DNA from: Treponema putidum
GTDB lineage: Bacteria > Spirochaetota > Spirochaetia > Treponematales > Treponemataceae
Direction: 5' to 3'
DNA: 64,000 bases
Assembly (NCBI RefSeq): GCF_000755145.1
Contig: NZ_CP009228.1
Coordinates: 1,597,694 to 1,661,693 of the forward strand
The stretch's first letter is position 1; each line of letters opens with the position of its first letter. The translations under genes and the position numbers were made by a program. The notes under the pieces were generated by a model. That model did not search any database. It was given only the letters and a program-made list of their open reading frames with translations, and was not told where the DNA came from. This document shows positions 46,181-54,917 of this stretch, in pieces.

Positions 46181-47320
46181 ATGAAAGCATTTTTAAAAAT
46201 TACGCTTATAGCGATAAAAGATAACTTTATTACCTTTATTTTAATCTACCTTTGTCTTCCGATTATTTTTGTAGGCTATAACGGTTTTTTGCGAAAATCG
46301 GATTTTAAGGCTGAAACAAATGAAAAAGCTATTTCTGTTTTTTTCGATGATGAAGATAAATCTTTCTTATCGGAACAGCTGATCGGTACTTTAAATTCAA
46401 ATATCTTAAAAGATTTTATAAAAATTGAAAATGAAACAAATGCAAAATATAAAATCAAAATTCCAAAAGGCTATCAAAATTCGGTAGAAGAAAACAAAGA
46501 ATTTGATATTGTAATTATCGGTAAAGAAAAGTCTTCTGCATCAATTACTTTTTTATCGAATATAATTAAAAGCATAAGTAGTTCCATTAGCGGCAATTAT
46601 AAAATTACTAAAGCGATTGCCGCTTCAGGTGAATCTAAGGAGCTTATGGATAAGTATCTTAATATTCAAAAAGAAACAGCTAAACCGATAGGGAAAATTT
46701 TTATGCATCCCGCCCTTCACACCATGTCAAGTTATGAAGTCTATGCAATATCCCTAAGCATCTTGTTATTTTTTATGTTTGTTATGGAAATACTTAATCC
46801 ATCATATAAGAAAAAGGCTGCCGGTCTTACCATGCGTATTAACTCGATACCAAAAAGCCCAGCCTATATCTTTAATGCTCAAATAATAAGTATGGCCTTA
46901 AAAGTTTTTATTGCTATCACAATTTATCTTTTAATTTTTAGATTGTTAAAAGTTTCTTTTATGGGAAATCCTATTCTTCTTTTTATATATGCTGCATGTT
47001 TTTCCCTTGTAACCGGCAGCATTGCCTGTACCCTTACAACCTTTAACAAAAAGGATATTGTGTATGCGGCGGTTTTGATTATATTTTTCGTATTCGGAGT
47101 TTTGGGAACGGTTCTCTTTTCAATTCCGAATGAAAACAAAATTGCAAAATTATTTTCAAAATATAACATTTCCCAAATTATAACAAATCCTCTTAGGGAA
47201 ATTGTCTTGGAAAATTCTTTTGGAGGAATGATAGGCAGCCTGCTTATAATGCTCACCCTTGGTGCAGCATTTTATATTTTGGGTTTACTGATGGTAAATT
47301 TTAAAAAAACGGAAATTTGA
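46181..47320 (+). CDS. ABC-2 family transporter permease
   Basis: The 379-residue protein has an N-terminal membrane helix (about 15-33), a large extracytoplasmic part (about 35-185) and five C-terminal helices (for example AISLSILLFFMFVMEIL, ALKVFIAITIYLLIF and LLIMLTLGAAFYILGLLMV). This is the ABC-2/YhgE-like permease layout of NatB and LinA-type exporters. It pairs with the second permease, 122 bases downstream, to form the membrane domain of the exporter. AGGAGG stands before the ATG. Confidence 0.9.
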   Translation: MKAFLKITLIAIKDNFITFILIYLCLPIIFVGYNGFLRKSDFKAETNEKAISVFFDDEDKSFLSEQLIGTLNSNILKDFIKIENETNAKYKIKIPKGYQNSVEENKEFDIVIIGKEKSSASITFLSNIIKSISSSISGNYKITKAIAASGESKELMDKYLNIQKETAKPIGKIFMHPALHTMSSYEVYAISLSILLFFMFVMEILNPSYKKKAAGLTMRINSIPKSPAYIFNAQIISMALKVFIAITIYLLIFRLLKVSFMGNPILLFIYAACFSLVTGSIACTLTTFNKKDIVYAAVLIIFFVFGVLGTVLFSIPNENKIAKLFSKYNISQIITNPLREIVLENSFGGMIGSLLIMLTLGAAFYILGLLMVNFKKTEI

Positions 47321-47443
47321 TAAACAGTGAGGCAGAAATTCCGCTTATAGGAGATATGATAAACAGTTCGGCATAAATGGTGCCTCACTGTTTATCCGTC
47401 GAGTTTGCCTTTCGGCAAACATCGTTTTATAGGAGATATGATA
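47319..47443 (+). repeat. Structured intercistronic region with a duplicated ribosome-binding site
   Basis: A 16-base sequence (47319-47334) starting on the stop codon of the first permease recurs as its exact reverse complement at 47381-47396. A 17-base stretch containing AGGAG is repeated directly at 47345-47361 and 47427-47443, the second serving the next gene. GTTTGCC/GGCAAAC (about 47404-47420) adds a small hairpin. An unusual, repeat-built spacer inside an operon. Confidence 0.75.
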
Positions 47444-48606
47444 TGAAAGAATTTTTATGTTTATTTTTAGCACAGCTAAAAAGAATATTAAAAAATATAA
47501 CAAATGCCAGTATGTTGATTATTTTCCCTTTTGCTATGATAATTCTTATTTTTGTAATAAGATTTATTCTTGATCCGAAAGATACCGATGATTTGGAAAC
47601 TAAAAAGACCGATTATACCGTTCAAATGGGTGAGGTAGGGTATTTTGTCGATGATACGGGAGATTTATGGAAAAACTTTTTTGCCGGTTCCGAATCTACA
47701 GTCCGTCCTGAAAATAAAGAAGAAGAATTAACAAAGGTTAAGGAAAAACTTGCAACTGGAAAAATACCCGGTCTTATAATTATACCCAAAGATTTTTCCG
47801 AAAAAATTTTAAAAAATGAAAAACCGGAACTTGAAATTTTAAAAACGGAAGAAAGCATTATTCTTGACAATAGAGTCCAAGCACTCAATTTAAGTATAAA
47901 TGCTTATCTCATGGATAATTTTATTAAAAGTTCGGGTCTAGCCGAAAATGGAGAAAAGCTTTTAAACAACAATATAAATATTGTATTTAAAACACCGGAT
48001 AATAAAAACATTATAAGTCTAGGCCTAAAAATAATGACATTGCTTGTATTGTATATGATTATTTTCGGCTCAACAGCGATTGTAACCGACTTAATAAAAT
48101 TTAGGGAAACAAAGATGTTGGCACGTGCAATAATAAGCCCAAACTCCGAATTTAAAATAGTGGGAAGCTTTTTATTAGCCTTTGTCTTTATTCAAGTGGT
48201 AGTAAATATGATAGTCTTTATTTCTGCGACAATAATATTTAAATTAGAAATTACGGGACTTCCATTGATATTCTTAGCCGTGGTTTCAACAAGTTTTTTT
48301 GCTCTATCCATAGCTATTTTAATAGCAAGAATTTTTAAAAAAGAATCTCAACTGGCTCTTGCTTCGAATATAACAAGTCTTCTTACAATAGTTTTATTTT
48401 TCCTTGCTATTATTTCTGTAATGCCTTTTGTTTCAATTCCGCCTGTGTTTAAAAATATTTCAATGTTTTCACCCCTATATTGGCTGTTGGAAATGCTGGA
48501 TAAAGAAAAACTTTTTCCAAACATATTGATAGTCTGGGCGATGACTGCCGCTATTTTTACAGCCGGCAGCTGGAAAATAAAAGAATTTAACAACGAAACA
48601 AATTAA
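47443..48606 (+). CDS. ABC-2 family transporter permease
   Basis: ATG 47443 follows AGGAGATATGAT; the frame upstream (to 47377) runs through the repeat region and is not coding. The 387-residue product mirrors the first permease: an N-terminal helix (ITNASMLIIFPFAMIILIFVI), a large extracytoplasmic segment and C-terminal helices (LKIMTLLVLYMIIFGSTAIV, ISATIIF, ITSLLTIVLFFLAIISVMPF). Together they form a heterodimeric exporter channel. Confidence 0.9.
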   Translation: MKEFLCLFLAQLKRILKNITNASMLIIFPFAMIILIFVIRFILDPKDTDDLETKKTDYTVQMGEVGYFVDDTGDLWKNFFAGSESTVRPENKEEELTKVKEKLATGKIPGLIIIPKDFSEKILKNEKPELEILKTEESIILDNRVQALNLSINAYLMDNFIKSSGLAENGEKLLNNNINIVFKTPDNKNIISLGLKIMTLLVLYMIIFGSTAIVTDLIKFRETKMLARAIISPNSEFKIVGSFLLAFVFIQVVVNMIVFISATIIFKLEITGLPLIFLAVVSTSFFALSIAILIARIFKKESQLALASNITSLLTIVLFFLAIISVMPFVSIPPVFKNISMFSPLYWLLEMLDKEKLFPNILIVWAMTAAIFTAGSWKIKEFNNETN

Positions 48607-48616
48607 AGCAAAATTT

Positions 48617-48645
48617 AAAGGAGGCTGATATAGCCTCCTTTTTTT
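48617..48645 (+). terminator. Intrinsic terminator after ABC operon
   Basis: AAAGGAGGCT (48617-48626) and AGCCTCCTTT (48632-48641) form a 10-bp stem with a five-base loop and a T-run. The kinase promoter starts 12 bases later. Confidence 0.92.
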
Positions 48646-48656
48646 AAATGCAAATC

Positions 48657-48685
48657 TTGCAAAAGCTTAATTATTATAATATAAT
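48657..48685 (+). promoter_or_regulatory. Promoter of histidine kinase gene, leaderless type
   Basis: TTGCAA (48657-48662), a 17-base spacer and TATAAT (48680-48685) are followed by ATG 48693 after seven bases. There is no Shine-Dalgarno. Confidence 0.75.
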
Positions 48686-48692
48686 CATATTC

Positions 48693-49841
48693 ATGAAAAA
48701 TAAATTTTTGATTTTTATTCATTATTTTTTAATAACATCCAGCCTTATTCAAACAAGCATAAACGGAAATCAGATTACAGGAATTCAATTTTTATTATAT
48801 CTTTGTTTTATTATATTGCTTAATCTTAAACTCTTTTATACAAAGAGTAAAACCTTTCTTTTTGCTCTTTGCTTAACCGATTGGTTCCTTTGTTTTTTAC
48901 TGAACATTACCGGAGCTGCCATTCCATTTCTTTTATTTTTAATTCCATTGATTGATAGTTTTTATTATAATTCAAAACCCTATACCTACATATTGGGAAT
49001 AATAGGACTTACAGTTTGCATATTTTCATTGAAGAACTTTGATATGGAAATAATCATAAACTATACAGCCCTTTTTATTTTAAGCGGAGGAGTTTTAGAA
49101 TATTTTAAACTAAACCAACATGAAATTATTTCTTACCAAAAAAAACAAGAAGAATTAAGTATTCAAAGGGATGAGCTTTTAAATTCTATCCATGATTTGG
49201 AAATATACAATGAATCGATAGAAGACCTTATGACCTTAAAAGAGCGAAACCGCATATCCAGAGAAATACATGACAGTGTAGGACATGGACTTTCTACAAT
49301 GATTATTCAGCTAAACGCACTCTATGCTGCTGCAAAGAACAAAAACAATGATTTACCTCAAAAAATTTTAGATTTAAATTCCTTTGCTAAAAAGAATTTA
49401 GAAGAAGTCAGGTTTGCTTTGAGAGAATTAAAACCGATAGATTATAACAAGTATGAAATAATAATCCTAGTTCATAATCTGATAGGAGAATTTAAAAAAA
49501 TGACAAATATCAATGTACAGTTTACTTTCTCAAAAGATATTTGGAGTTTAAATGAAAAACAAAGCCATTCAGTATATAAGGCTGTTCAGGAATTCTTATC
49601 AAATTCGGCTAGATACGGCAAACCTTCAAAAATTACAATCCACTTTTCTTACACTGATACGTCGCTCATAATTACAATGAAAGATAACGGAGCCGGATGC
49701 ATTGAAATCAAAAAAGGCATAGGTCTAAAAGCTATTGAAGAAAGAGCAAAAGAAGCAGGCGGAACAGTCCATTATGAAAGCCTTCCCGCCGTAAAAGGTT
49801 TTTCTATGCGTTTGGTATTTTTCAATTGGAAACTAAAATAA
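48693..49841 (+). CDS. NarL-type sensor histidine kinase
   Basis: ATG 48693 is favoured because the upstream frame (48648) would place the start before the promoter. The 382-residue protein has about five or six membrane helices (1-150), a coiled segment, a HisKA_3 dimerisation domain with H-box RISREIHDSVGHGLSTM, and a HATPase domain (N-box QEFLSNSARYGKP, G-box MKDNGAGCIEIKKGIGLKAIEERAKEAGG). This is the kinase type that pairs with NarL/LuxR regulators, which fits the split regulator at 44388-45039. Signal unknown; it is probably a membrane-stress or peptide sensor for the exporter. Confidence 0.9.
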   Translation: MKNKFLIFIHYFLITSSLIQTSINGNQITGIQFLLYLCFIILLNLKLFYTKSKTFLFALCLTDWFLCFLLNITGAAIPFLLFLIPLIDSFYYNSKPYTYILGIIGLTVCIFSLKNFDMEIIINYTALFILSGGVLEYFKLNQHEIISYQKKQEELSIQRDELLNSIHDLEIYNESIEDLMTLKERNRISREIHDSVGHGLSTMIIQLNALYAAAKNKNNDLPQKILDLNSFAKKNLEEVRFALRELKPIDYNKYEIIILVHNLIGEFKKMTNINVQFTFSKDIWSLNEKQSHSVYKAVQEFLSNSARYGKPSKITIHFSYTDTSLIITMKDNGAGCIEIKKGIGLKAIEERAKEAGGTVHYESLPAVKGFSMRLVFFNWKLK

Positions 49842-49905
49842 AACACAAATCAAAAAACTAAATTCTGCTGGGAAGGCTAATGTGTAAAGTAAGCTAATAC
49901 TGTTC

Positions 49906-52512
49906 TTATTGGCCGGAGTCTGTTTTTTTCAATACCTCTCTTTTAAAGATAAGGCTGTCCTCTCCCTTGTCTACCAGTATTGTGCTGCCTTCGGGAAATT
50001 TGCCTTCAAGAACACAGCGGGCGAGTTTGTTTTCAAGCTCGGCCTGTATAGCCCTCTTTAGGGGTCGGGCACCGAACATGGGGTCATAGCCTATGTCTGC
50101 AAGGAAATCCTTTGCCTTATCCGAAACTTTAAGGCTCAAGCGGCGCGTCTTCAAGCGTTCTGCAACGGACTTAAGCTGAATATCGACAATCTTTCGGATA
50201 TGCTCTTTTTCGAGCCTGTTAAAGGTTAAGATTTCGTCAATGCGGTTTAAAAATTCGGGTCTAAAATTATCGCGGAGGATTTGGGTAATTTCTTCTTTTA
50301 TGCTTCCCATATCCTTTGCGGTCAATATATACTCTGAACCTATATTGCTGGTCATAATTATAATTGTGTTCTTAAAATCGACTACACGGCCTTGCCCGTC
50401 TGTAAGACGTCCGTCATCCAAGATCTGCAAAAAAACGTTAAAAACATCTTGATGAGCTTTTTCTATTTCGTCAAAGAGGATGACGCTGTACGGCCTCCGT
50501 CTTACGGCTTCGGTAAGCTGTCCTCCCTCATCGTAACCGACATATCCCGGAGGAGCTCCTATCAGGCGGCTCACGGAATGTTTTTCCATGTACTCGCTCA
50601 TGTCGATTCGGGTAAGTGCCTTTTCATCATTGAACAAAAAGTCGGCTAGGGTTCTGGCTAATTCGGTTTTGCCGACACCCGTGGGGCCTATACATAAAAA
50701 ACTGCCCAAGGGACGGTTCATATCGGAAAGGCCTGCCTTGTTTCGTCTGATAGCATCCGAAACCACCTTTACGGCTTCATCTTGTCCGACGACGCGGGCT
50801 TGCAGCACCTTTTCGAGTTCCAAAAATTTTTGCATTTCGCTTGCAAGCATTTTTGAAACGGGGATACCTGTCCACATTGAAACGATTCGGGCTATGTCTT
50901 CTTCGCAAACCTCTTCACGTAAAAGCTGTCCTTCCTGACCAGCTTTTTTTTCAAGCTCGGCAGTAACGGCCGCTATCTTTTTTTCAAGTTCGGGTATTTT
51001 TCCGTATTTCAGCTCGGCAGCCTTGTTTAAGTTTCCTTCCCGGCTGTACTTGGTTTCTTCAATACGCAGTTGTTCCAATTCTTCCTTGTATTTGCGGGAT
51101 TCGTTAATGCGGGCTTTTTCGTTTTGCCATTGGGCCTGCATCGTATTCCGTTTTGAAGAAAGTTCTGCCAACTCTTCTTCAAGTTTTACAAGTCTTTCCT
51201 TTGAGGCTGCATCATTTTCTTTTCCTATAGAAACCTTTTCGATATTCAGTTGAAGAATTTTGCGCTCAACCTGATCAAGCTCAACAGGCTGGCTTTCTAT
51301 TTCCATTTTTAGGCGGCTTGCTGCCTCATCCACAAGGTCTATTGCCTTATCGGGTAAAAAGCGGTTTGTGATATAACGGTTGGAAAGTACGGCCGCCGCT
51401 ATAAGAGCTTCATCCCTTATGCGTACCCCGTGATGAACTTCATATTTTTCCTGTAGACCGCGCAGGATTGCTATTGTGTCTTCAACCGTAGGTTCGGGAC
51501 AGTAAACCTGCTGGAAACGGCGCTCAAGGGCTGCATCTTTTTCGATGTATTTTCGGTATTCGTTTAGGGTGGTGGCTCCTATCGCCCTGAGCTCTCCGCG
51601 GGCAAGGGCGGGTTTTAGCAAGTTTGAAGCATCCATCGAGCCTTCGCTTGCTCCGGCACCTACAAGGGTGTGAAGCTCGTCAATAAAGAGAATGACTCGG
51701 CCTTCGGATTTTTGTACTTCGGAAATTACGGCCTTTAATCTTTCTTCAAATTCGCCGCGGAATTTTGCTCCTGCAACCAAGGCTCCGAGGTCTAAGGATA
51801 AAAGTCTTTTTCCTTTTAAGCTGTCGGGAACATCCCCTGAAACTATACGTCTTGCAAGGCCTTCAACTATTGCCGTTTTTCCGACTCCGGGTTCTCCGAT
51901 TAAAACGGGATTGTTTTTTGTCCTGCGGGAAAGTACCTGCATTACCCGCCTTATTTCTTCATCCCGCCCGATTACGGGATCTATCTTTTCGTTTTTTGCA
52001 AGCTGGGTTAGGTCACGGCAAAATTTTTCCAAACTTCTGAATGTAGATTCGGGGTCATCGCTTGTTACTCTATTATTTCCGCGTACTTCTTTAAGCGCAG
52101 AAAGGAGATTTTTTAGATTGATACCCCGTGAACGCAAGAGTTCTCCGGTTTCATCCTTTGACTCACTTAGAGCGAGTAAAAGGTGCTCGGTAGAAACATA
52201 CTCATCTTTTAATTTATCTGCATAGCCTTCAGCATTTGCAAAAACCTTTGCAAGCAAGGGCGAAATATATGTTTGAGCGGATTGTCCCGTAACACGGGGC
52301 TTTCTGTTAAGCATTTTGTCGAGTTCGTCCAATAGGCCTTCGGGATTTACTCCGATTTTTTCTACTAAAGGAGGAACAATTCCGTCCTCTTGTTCTAAAA
52401 GAGCATATAAAAGATGCTCACTTTCGACTTGACTGTGGTCGTCTCTTTGGGCAAGCGAAGAAGCCTCTTGAACGGCTTCCGATGCCTTAACTGTATACTT
52501 ATCTATATTCAT
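49906..52512 (-). CDS. clpB: Chaperone ATPase ClpB
   Basis: The 868-residue protein is full length: N-terminal substrate domain ([32 protein letters not shown]), first AAA+ domain with [15 protein letters not shown] and [11 protein letters not shown], a coiled-coil middle domain (about 405-530) and a second AAA+ with [51 protein letters not shown] and sensor [10 protein letters not shown]. It resolves protein aggregates with DnaK. No CIRCE or other heat-shock operator was seen upstream. Confidence 0.97.
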   Translation of the reverse strand: MNIDKYTVKASEAVQEASSLAQRDDHSQVESEHLLYALLEQEDGIVPPLVEKIGVNPEGLLDELDKMLNRKPRVTGQSAQTYISPLLAKVFANAEGYADKLKDEYVSTEHLLLALSESKDETGELLRSRGINLKNLLSALKEVRGNNRVTSDDPESTFRSLEKFCRDLTQLAKNEKIDPVIGRDEEIRRVMQVLSRRTKNNPVLIGEPGVGKTAIVEGLARRIVSGDVPDSLKGKRLLSLDLGALVAGAKFRGEFEERLKAVISEVQKSEGRVILFIDELHTLVGAGASEGSMDASNLLKPALARGELRAIGATTLNEYRKYIEKDAALERRFQQVYCPEPTVEDTIAILRGLQEKYEVHHGVRIRDEALIAAAVLSNRYITNRFLPDKAIDLVDEAASRLKMEIESQPVELDQVERKILQLNIEKVSIGKENDAASKERLVKLEEELAELSSKRNTMQAQWQNEKARINESRKYKEELEQLRIEETKYSREGNLNKAAELKYGKIPELEKKIAAVTAELEKKAGQEGQLLREEVCEEDIARIVSMWTGIPVSKMLASEMQKFLELEKVLQARVVGQDEAVKVVSDAIRRNKAGLSDMNRPLGSFLCIGPTGVGKTELARTLADFLFNDEKALTRIDMSEYMEKHSVSRLIGAPPGYVGYDEGGQLTEAVRRRPYSVILFDEIEKAHQDVFNVFLQILDDGRLTDGQGRVVDFKNTIIIMTSNIGSEYILTAKDMGSIKEEITQILRDNFRPEFLNRIDEILTFNRLEKEHIRKIVDIQLKSVAERLKTRRLSLKVSDKAKDFLADIGYDPMFGARPLKRAIQAELENKLARCVLEGKFPEGSTILVDKGEDSLIFKREVLKKTDSGQ

Positions 52513-52611
52513 ATATACAAAATAATAAAAATTCGGAAAAAAATCAATAATCTAATCTTAAAATATCAGACGAACTTGAAGAAAACCAACTTGTCATATT
52601 TTCCGATTATC

Positions 52612-52776
52612 TAAAAATCCCATGAGTCTTTTGCATTTCCCGTTATAGGTATCTTCTTACCGAGAAATGTAGGCTTCACATTGAACATTACCAAAAAGCA
52701 TGTAGATGTTTATGCCTGCAATTCCTATTAAAATTAAAGCAAAAAGAAAAATAATGCATAAGGTTATTTTTTTTAT
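52612..52776 (-). pseudogene. Deletion remnant of a sanA/ydcF-like gene
   Basis: 52612-52697 matches the 3' end of the intact gene at 54181-54267, and 52698-52776 matches its 5' membrane-helix part at 54765-54843, with single-base differences. About 500 bases between are missing, joined at an AAG microhomology. Upstream of the remnant (52777-53038) no gene is convincing; an ATG at 52855 gives a short Cys-containing frame (MANFDPFGACACCNGAP) that runs into the remnant and has no well-spaced ribosome-binding site. Confidence 0.85.
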
Positions 52777-53038
52777 GGGTCCAGTCTATAACGGGAGCTG
52801 TACAAGGCGCCCCATTGCAGCAAGCACAAGCACCGAATGGATCGAAATTGGCCATCCCCTTTGGGCAAATGAGTGAAACGGAGAAATTTCTTTACAAAAA
52901 CAGTTGGAGTATGTAACATAATAAAATACTCCTTAGCTATTTATATTTCAATCCTGAATTAGTTAAAGCCCCTTGGAAAATAGAAATACTTTGCCCAGAG
53001 AATTCCAAGAGTTCTACAAGGTAATCCAGAGGAGTTAT

Positions 53039-53386
53039 TTAAGTTGGAAATAAGTTCAGCTTAAGAAAGACTCCTTCCAGGAAAAGCATGTATCTTCCTG
53101 GTTGATATTCACCCATTGAAAAGATAATCAACAAATCATCTTCATTTAAGTAATAAACCTGTAATCGCTGCTCTTTTGTCACAATATTGGATATGCCATC
53201 TGATTCCAGATGCAATTTATTTATTACATCTTGTTTGACCGGACAGTCTATTAATTTATGTGGAGTAATGTCATCCACAATAAATAACACAGATTTTCCC
53301 TCTATATTTAATTGAAAATCTTTATCGAATAGTCCATCCTCAATGCCATCGAACAATTTTGTTCTTTTGAATTCTAAAAGTCTCAT
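53039..53386 (-). CDS. Small protein of unknown function, third gene of toxin-antitoxin operon
   Basis: The 115-residue protein starts four bases inside the end of the ParE-type toxin gene (ATGA overlap). It has mixed alpha/beta character (FKRTKLFDGIEDGLFDKDFQL, KSVLFIVDDITPHKLIDCP, LQVYYLNEDDLLIIFSMGEYQPG) and no recognised family. Overlap implies coupled translation, so it may be an accessory or immunity-like factor, or an unrelated passenger. Confidence 0.65.
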   Translation of the reverse strand: MRLLEFKRTKLFDGIEDGLFDKDFQLNIEGKSVLFIVDDITPHKLIDCPVKQDVINKLHLESDGISNIVTKEQRLQVYYLNEDDLLIIFSMGEYQPGRYMLFLEGVFLKLNLFPT

Positions 53387-53745
53387 CTTCGCTCAATTTT
53401 TCCACTATTTAATAATCCGTCGATTCCACCCTCAGAAGCAGGAATCTCATATTGTATACCTCCGCAAACCACATGAATAATTGTAACAGTTAAAGTATCT
53501 TCATCAACTGCGTAAAAGATTGAATAATTACCTACACTGAAGAATCTTATCCCACGAGATATCCACGGTTCTTTTGGATATCTATGATACCGAGACGGCA
53601 TAAAATTCAAGTCCTGCATTGCTTCATAAAGACGCTTAAAAACGGCATCGGCATTAATTTTTGATTTTAAATTATTTAATATGTAAGAATAAATACTACT
53701 CAAATCTTCTTTTGCTTGATCTGAAATAACAACTTGATATTTCAT
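53383..53745 (-). CDS. RelE/ParE-family toxin
   Basis: The 120-residue protein has the ParE fold order: KYQVVISDQAKEDLSSIYSYI, a helix, PSRYHRYPKEP, GIRFFSVGNYSIFYAVDEDTLTVTIIHVVCGG. These proteins either inhibit gyrase or cut mRNA; which one cannot be told. The ATG overlaps the antitoxin's TAA by one base. The C-terminal extension beyond the family core is about 20 residues. Confidence 0.85.
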   Translation of the reverse strand: MKYQVVISDQAKEDLSSIYSYILNNLKSKINADAVFKRLYEAMQDLNFMPSRYHRYPKEPWISRGIRFFSVGNYSIFYAVDEDTLTVTIIHVVCGGIQYEIPASEGGIDGLLNSGKIERR

Positions 53746-53981
53746 TAAATAAACCTTGACTTTATTTCTTCAAAAGCATCGTTTAAAGGAGTTACATTTC
53801 CATTAATCATATCGGTAAAACCTTTATTCATATTGGCTTCAAATTCTTCATCCGATTCTTTTAAAAGAGACATCTTTTCGTGTCCATATTGATACATTAA
53901 AAACTGCACATATTTGGAAATATCCTCCAAGTAAACATCCGGTAAGGTTTTTATCTGTTCAACAAGAGTTTCATACGACAT
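53745..53981 (-). CDS. Antitoxin of ParE-type module
   Basis: ATG 53981 lies five bases after GGAGG, better than the in-frame ATG at 53996. The 78-residue product is helical and acidic (LVEQIKTLPDVYLEDISKYVQFLMYQYG, then EFEANMNKGFTDMINGNVTPLNDAFEEIKSRF), the pattern of DUF2281/RHH-like antitoxins that sit before ParE toxins. It should bind and neutralise the toxin and repress the operon. Confidence 0.75.
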   Translation of the reverse strand: MSYETLVEQIKTLPDVYLEDISKYVQFLMYQYGHEKMSLLKESDEEFEANMNKGFTDMINGNVTPLNDAFEEIKSRFI

Positions 53982-54076
53982 AGATTCCTCCGTCAATATA
54001 AACTAACTATGATTATTTTATCGCAAATATCCGTTTTTTTCAAGTTCATTTTTTAGCTTTATTCGTGCGGAGGGTT

Positions 54077-54173
54077 TAATACCCCGACGCTCTGCGTCGT
54101 AACAAAGGGTATTAAAGCCGACTGCAACTACCTTATGAGAACAACATACCTCGATGCTCTGCGTCGGGGTTGT
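54077..54173. repeat. Nested hairpin and related GC-rich repeat
   Basis: TAATACCC (54077-54084) pairs with GGGTATTA (54107-54114) around an inner hairpin CGACGC/GCGTCG (54085-54090 with 54094-54099). A related word, CGATGCTCTGCGTCGGGG, recurs at about 54153-54170. The element lies between the toxin module and the sanA-like gene; it resembles a small dispersed repeat. Confidence 0.55.
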
Positions 54174-54179
54174 TGATTT

Positions 54180-54860
54180 TTAAAAATCCCATGTATCTTT
54201 TGCATTTCCCGTTATCGGTATTTTCTTACCGAGGAATGTAGGCTTCACATTGAACATTACTAAAAAGAAAGTTTTTACTCTTGCCAAGGCTTCTCTTATT
54301 TCCCAGCTTATATGGGTTTCCCTGCTGTACCTTAAAACCTCAGGAGCTTCATAGGCTATAACATCGAGACCTAATTTTCTTCCTATGTAAACGGCTCTTG
54401 CGGTATGGAAGGCCTGTGTTACCACAACGGCATCTTCAATACAAAAGATTTCCCGGGCACGGTACATTGTTTCATAGGTAGAAAAACCTGCATGATCCAT
54501 AAAGATTAGATTTTCGTCAGTGCCGTAAATATCCTGCATAAAAATACGCATTCTGTTTACCTCATCATAACCCTTTCTTCCGTGGTCACCTGAAATCAAA
54601 ACTCTTTCAGCTTTTTTGTTTTTTAAACAATTTACGGCAGCTTCGATCCTATCCCTCACAACATGCGAAACCGTGTTTTTATAAACTTTAGCTCCGGGTA
54701 CAATCACAACATATTTTTCCGGCAAGGCGGAAATGTTTTTATAAATATAAGGTTTTGAATAGCTAAGCATGTAGATGTTTATGCTTACAATTCCTATTAA
54801 AATTAGAACAAAAAGAAAAGTAAGGCCTAAGATTATTTTTTTTAAGGATTTAGATTTCAT
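54180..54860 (-). CDS. SanA/YdcF-family (DUF218) membrane protein
   Basis: An N-terminal membrane helix (about residues 8-29) precedes a DUF218 domain: YVVIVPGAKVYKNTVSHVVRDRIEAAVNCLKNKKAERVLISGDHG, MDHAGFSTYETMYRAREIF, VVVTQAFHTARAVYIGRKLGLDVIAYEAPE. E. coli SanA of this family affects envelope permeability to vancomycin. AAGGAG precedes the ATG. A deletion copy lies at 52612-52776, marking an earlier duplication of this locus. Confidence 0.9.
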   Translation of the reverse strand: MKSKSLKKIILGLTFLFVLILIGIVSINIYMLSYSKPYIYKNISALPEKYVVIVPGAKVYKNTVSHVVRDRIEAAVNCLKNKKAERVLISGDHGRKGYDEVNRMRIFMQDIYGTDENLIFMDHAGFSTYETMYRAREIFCIEDAVVVTQAFHTARAVYIGRKLGLDVIAYEAPEVLRYSRETHISWEIREALARVKTFFLVMFNVKPTFLGKKIPITGNAKDTWDF

Positions 54861-54917
54861 GTAAATTAAGGCTCCTTTTAATTATAAATTGCATTTCTTA
54901 AAATTTTTTCTTCTCCC

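Noticed and set aside
51692-52225. 177-codon forward frame inside clpB
   Set aside because: It is antisense to conserved ClpB coding sequence and has no ribosome-binding site.
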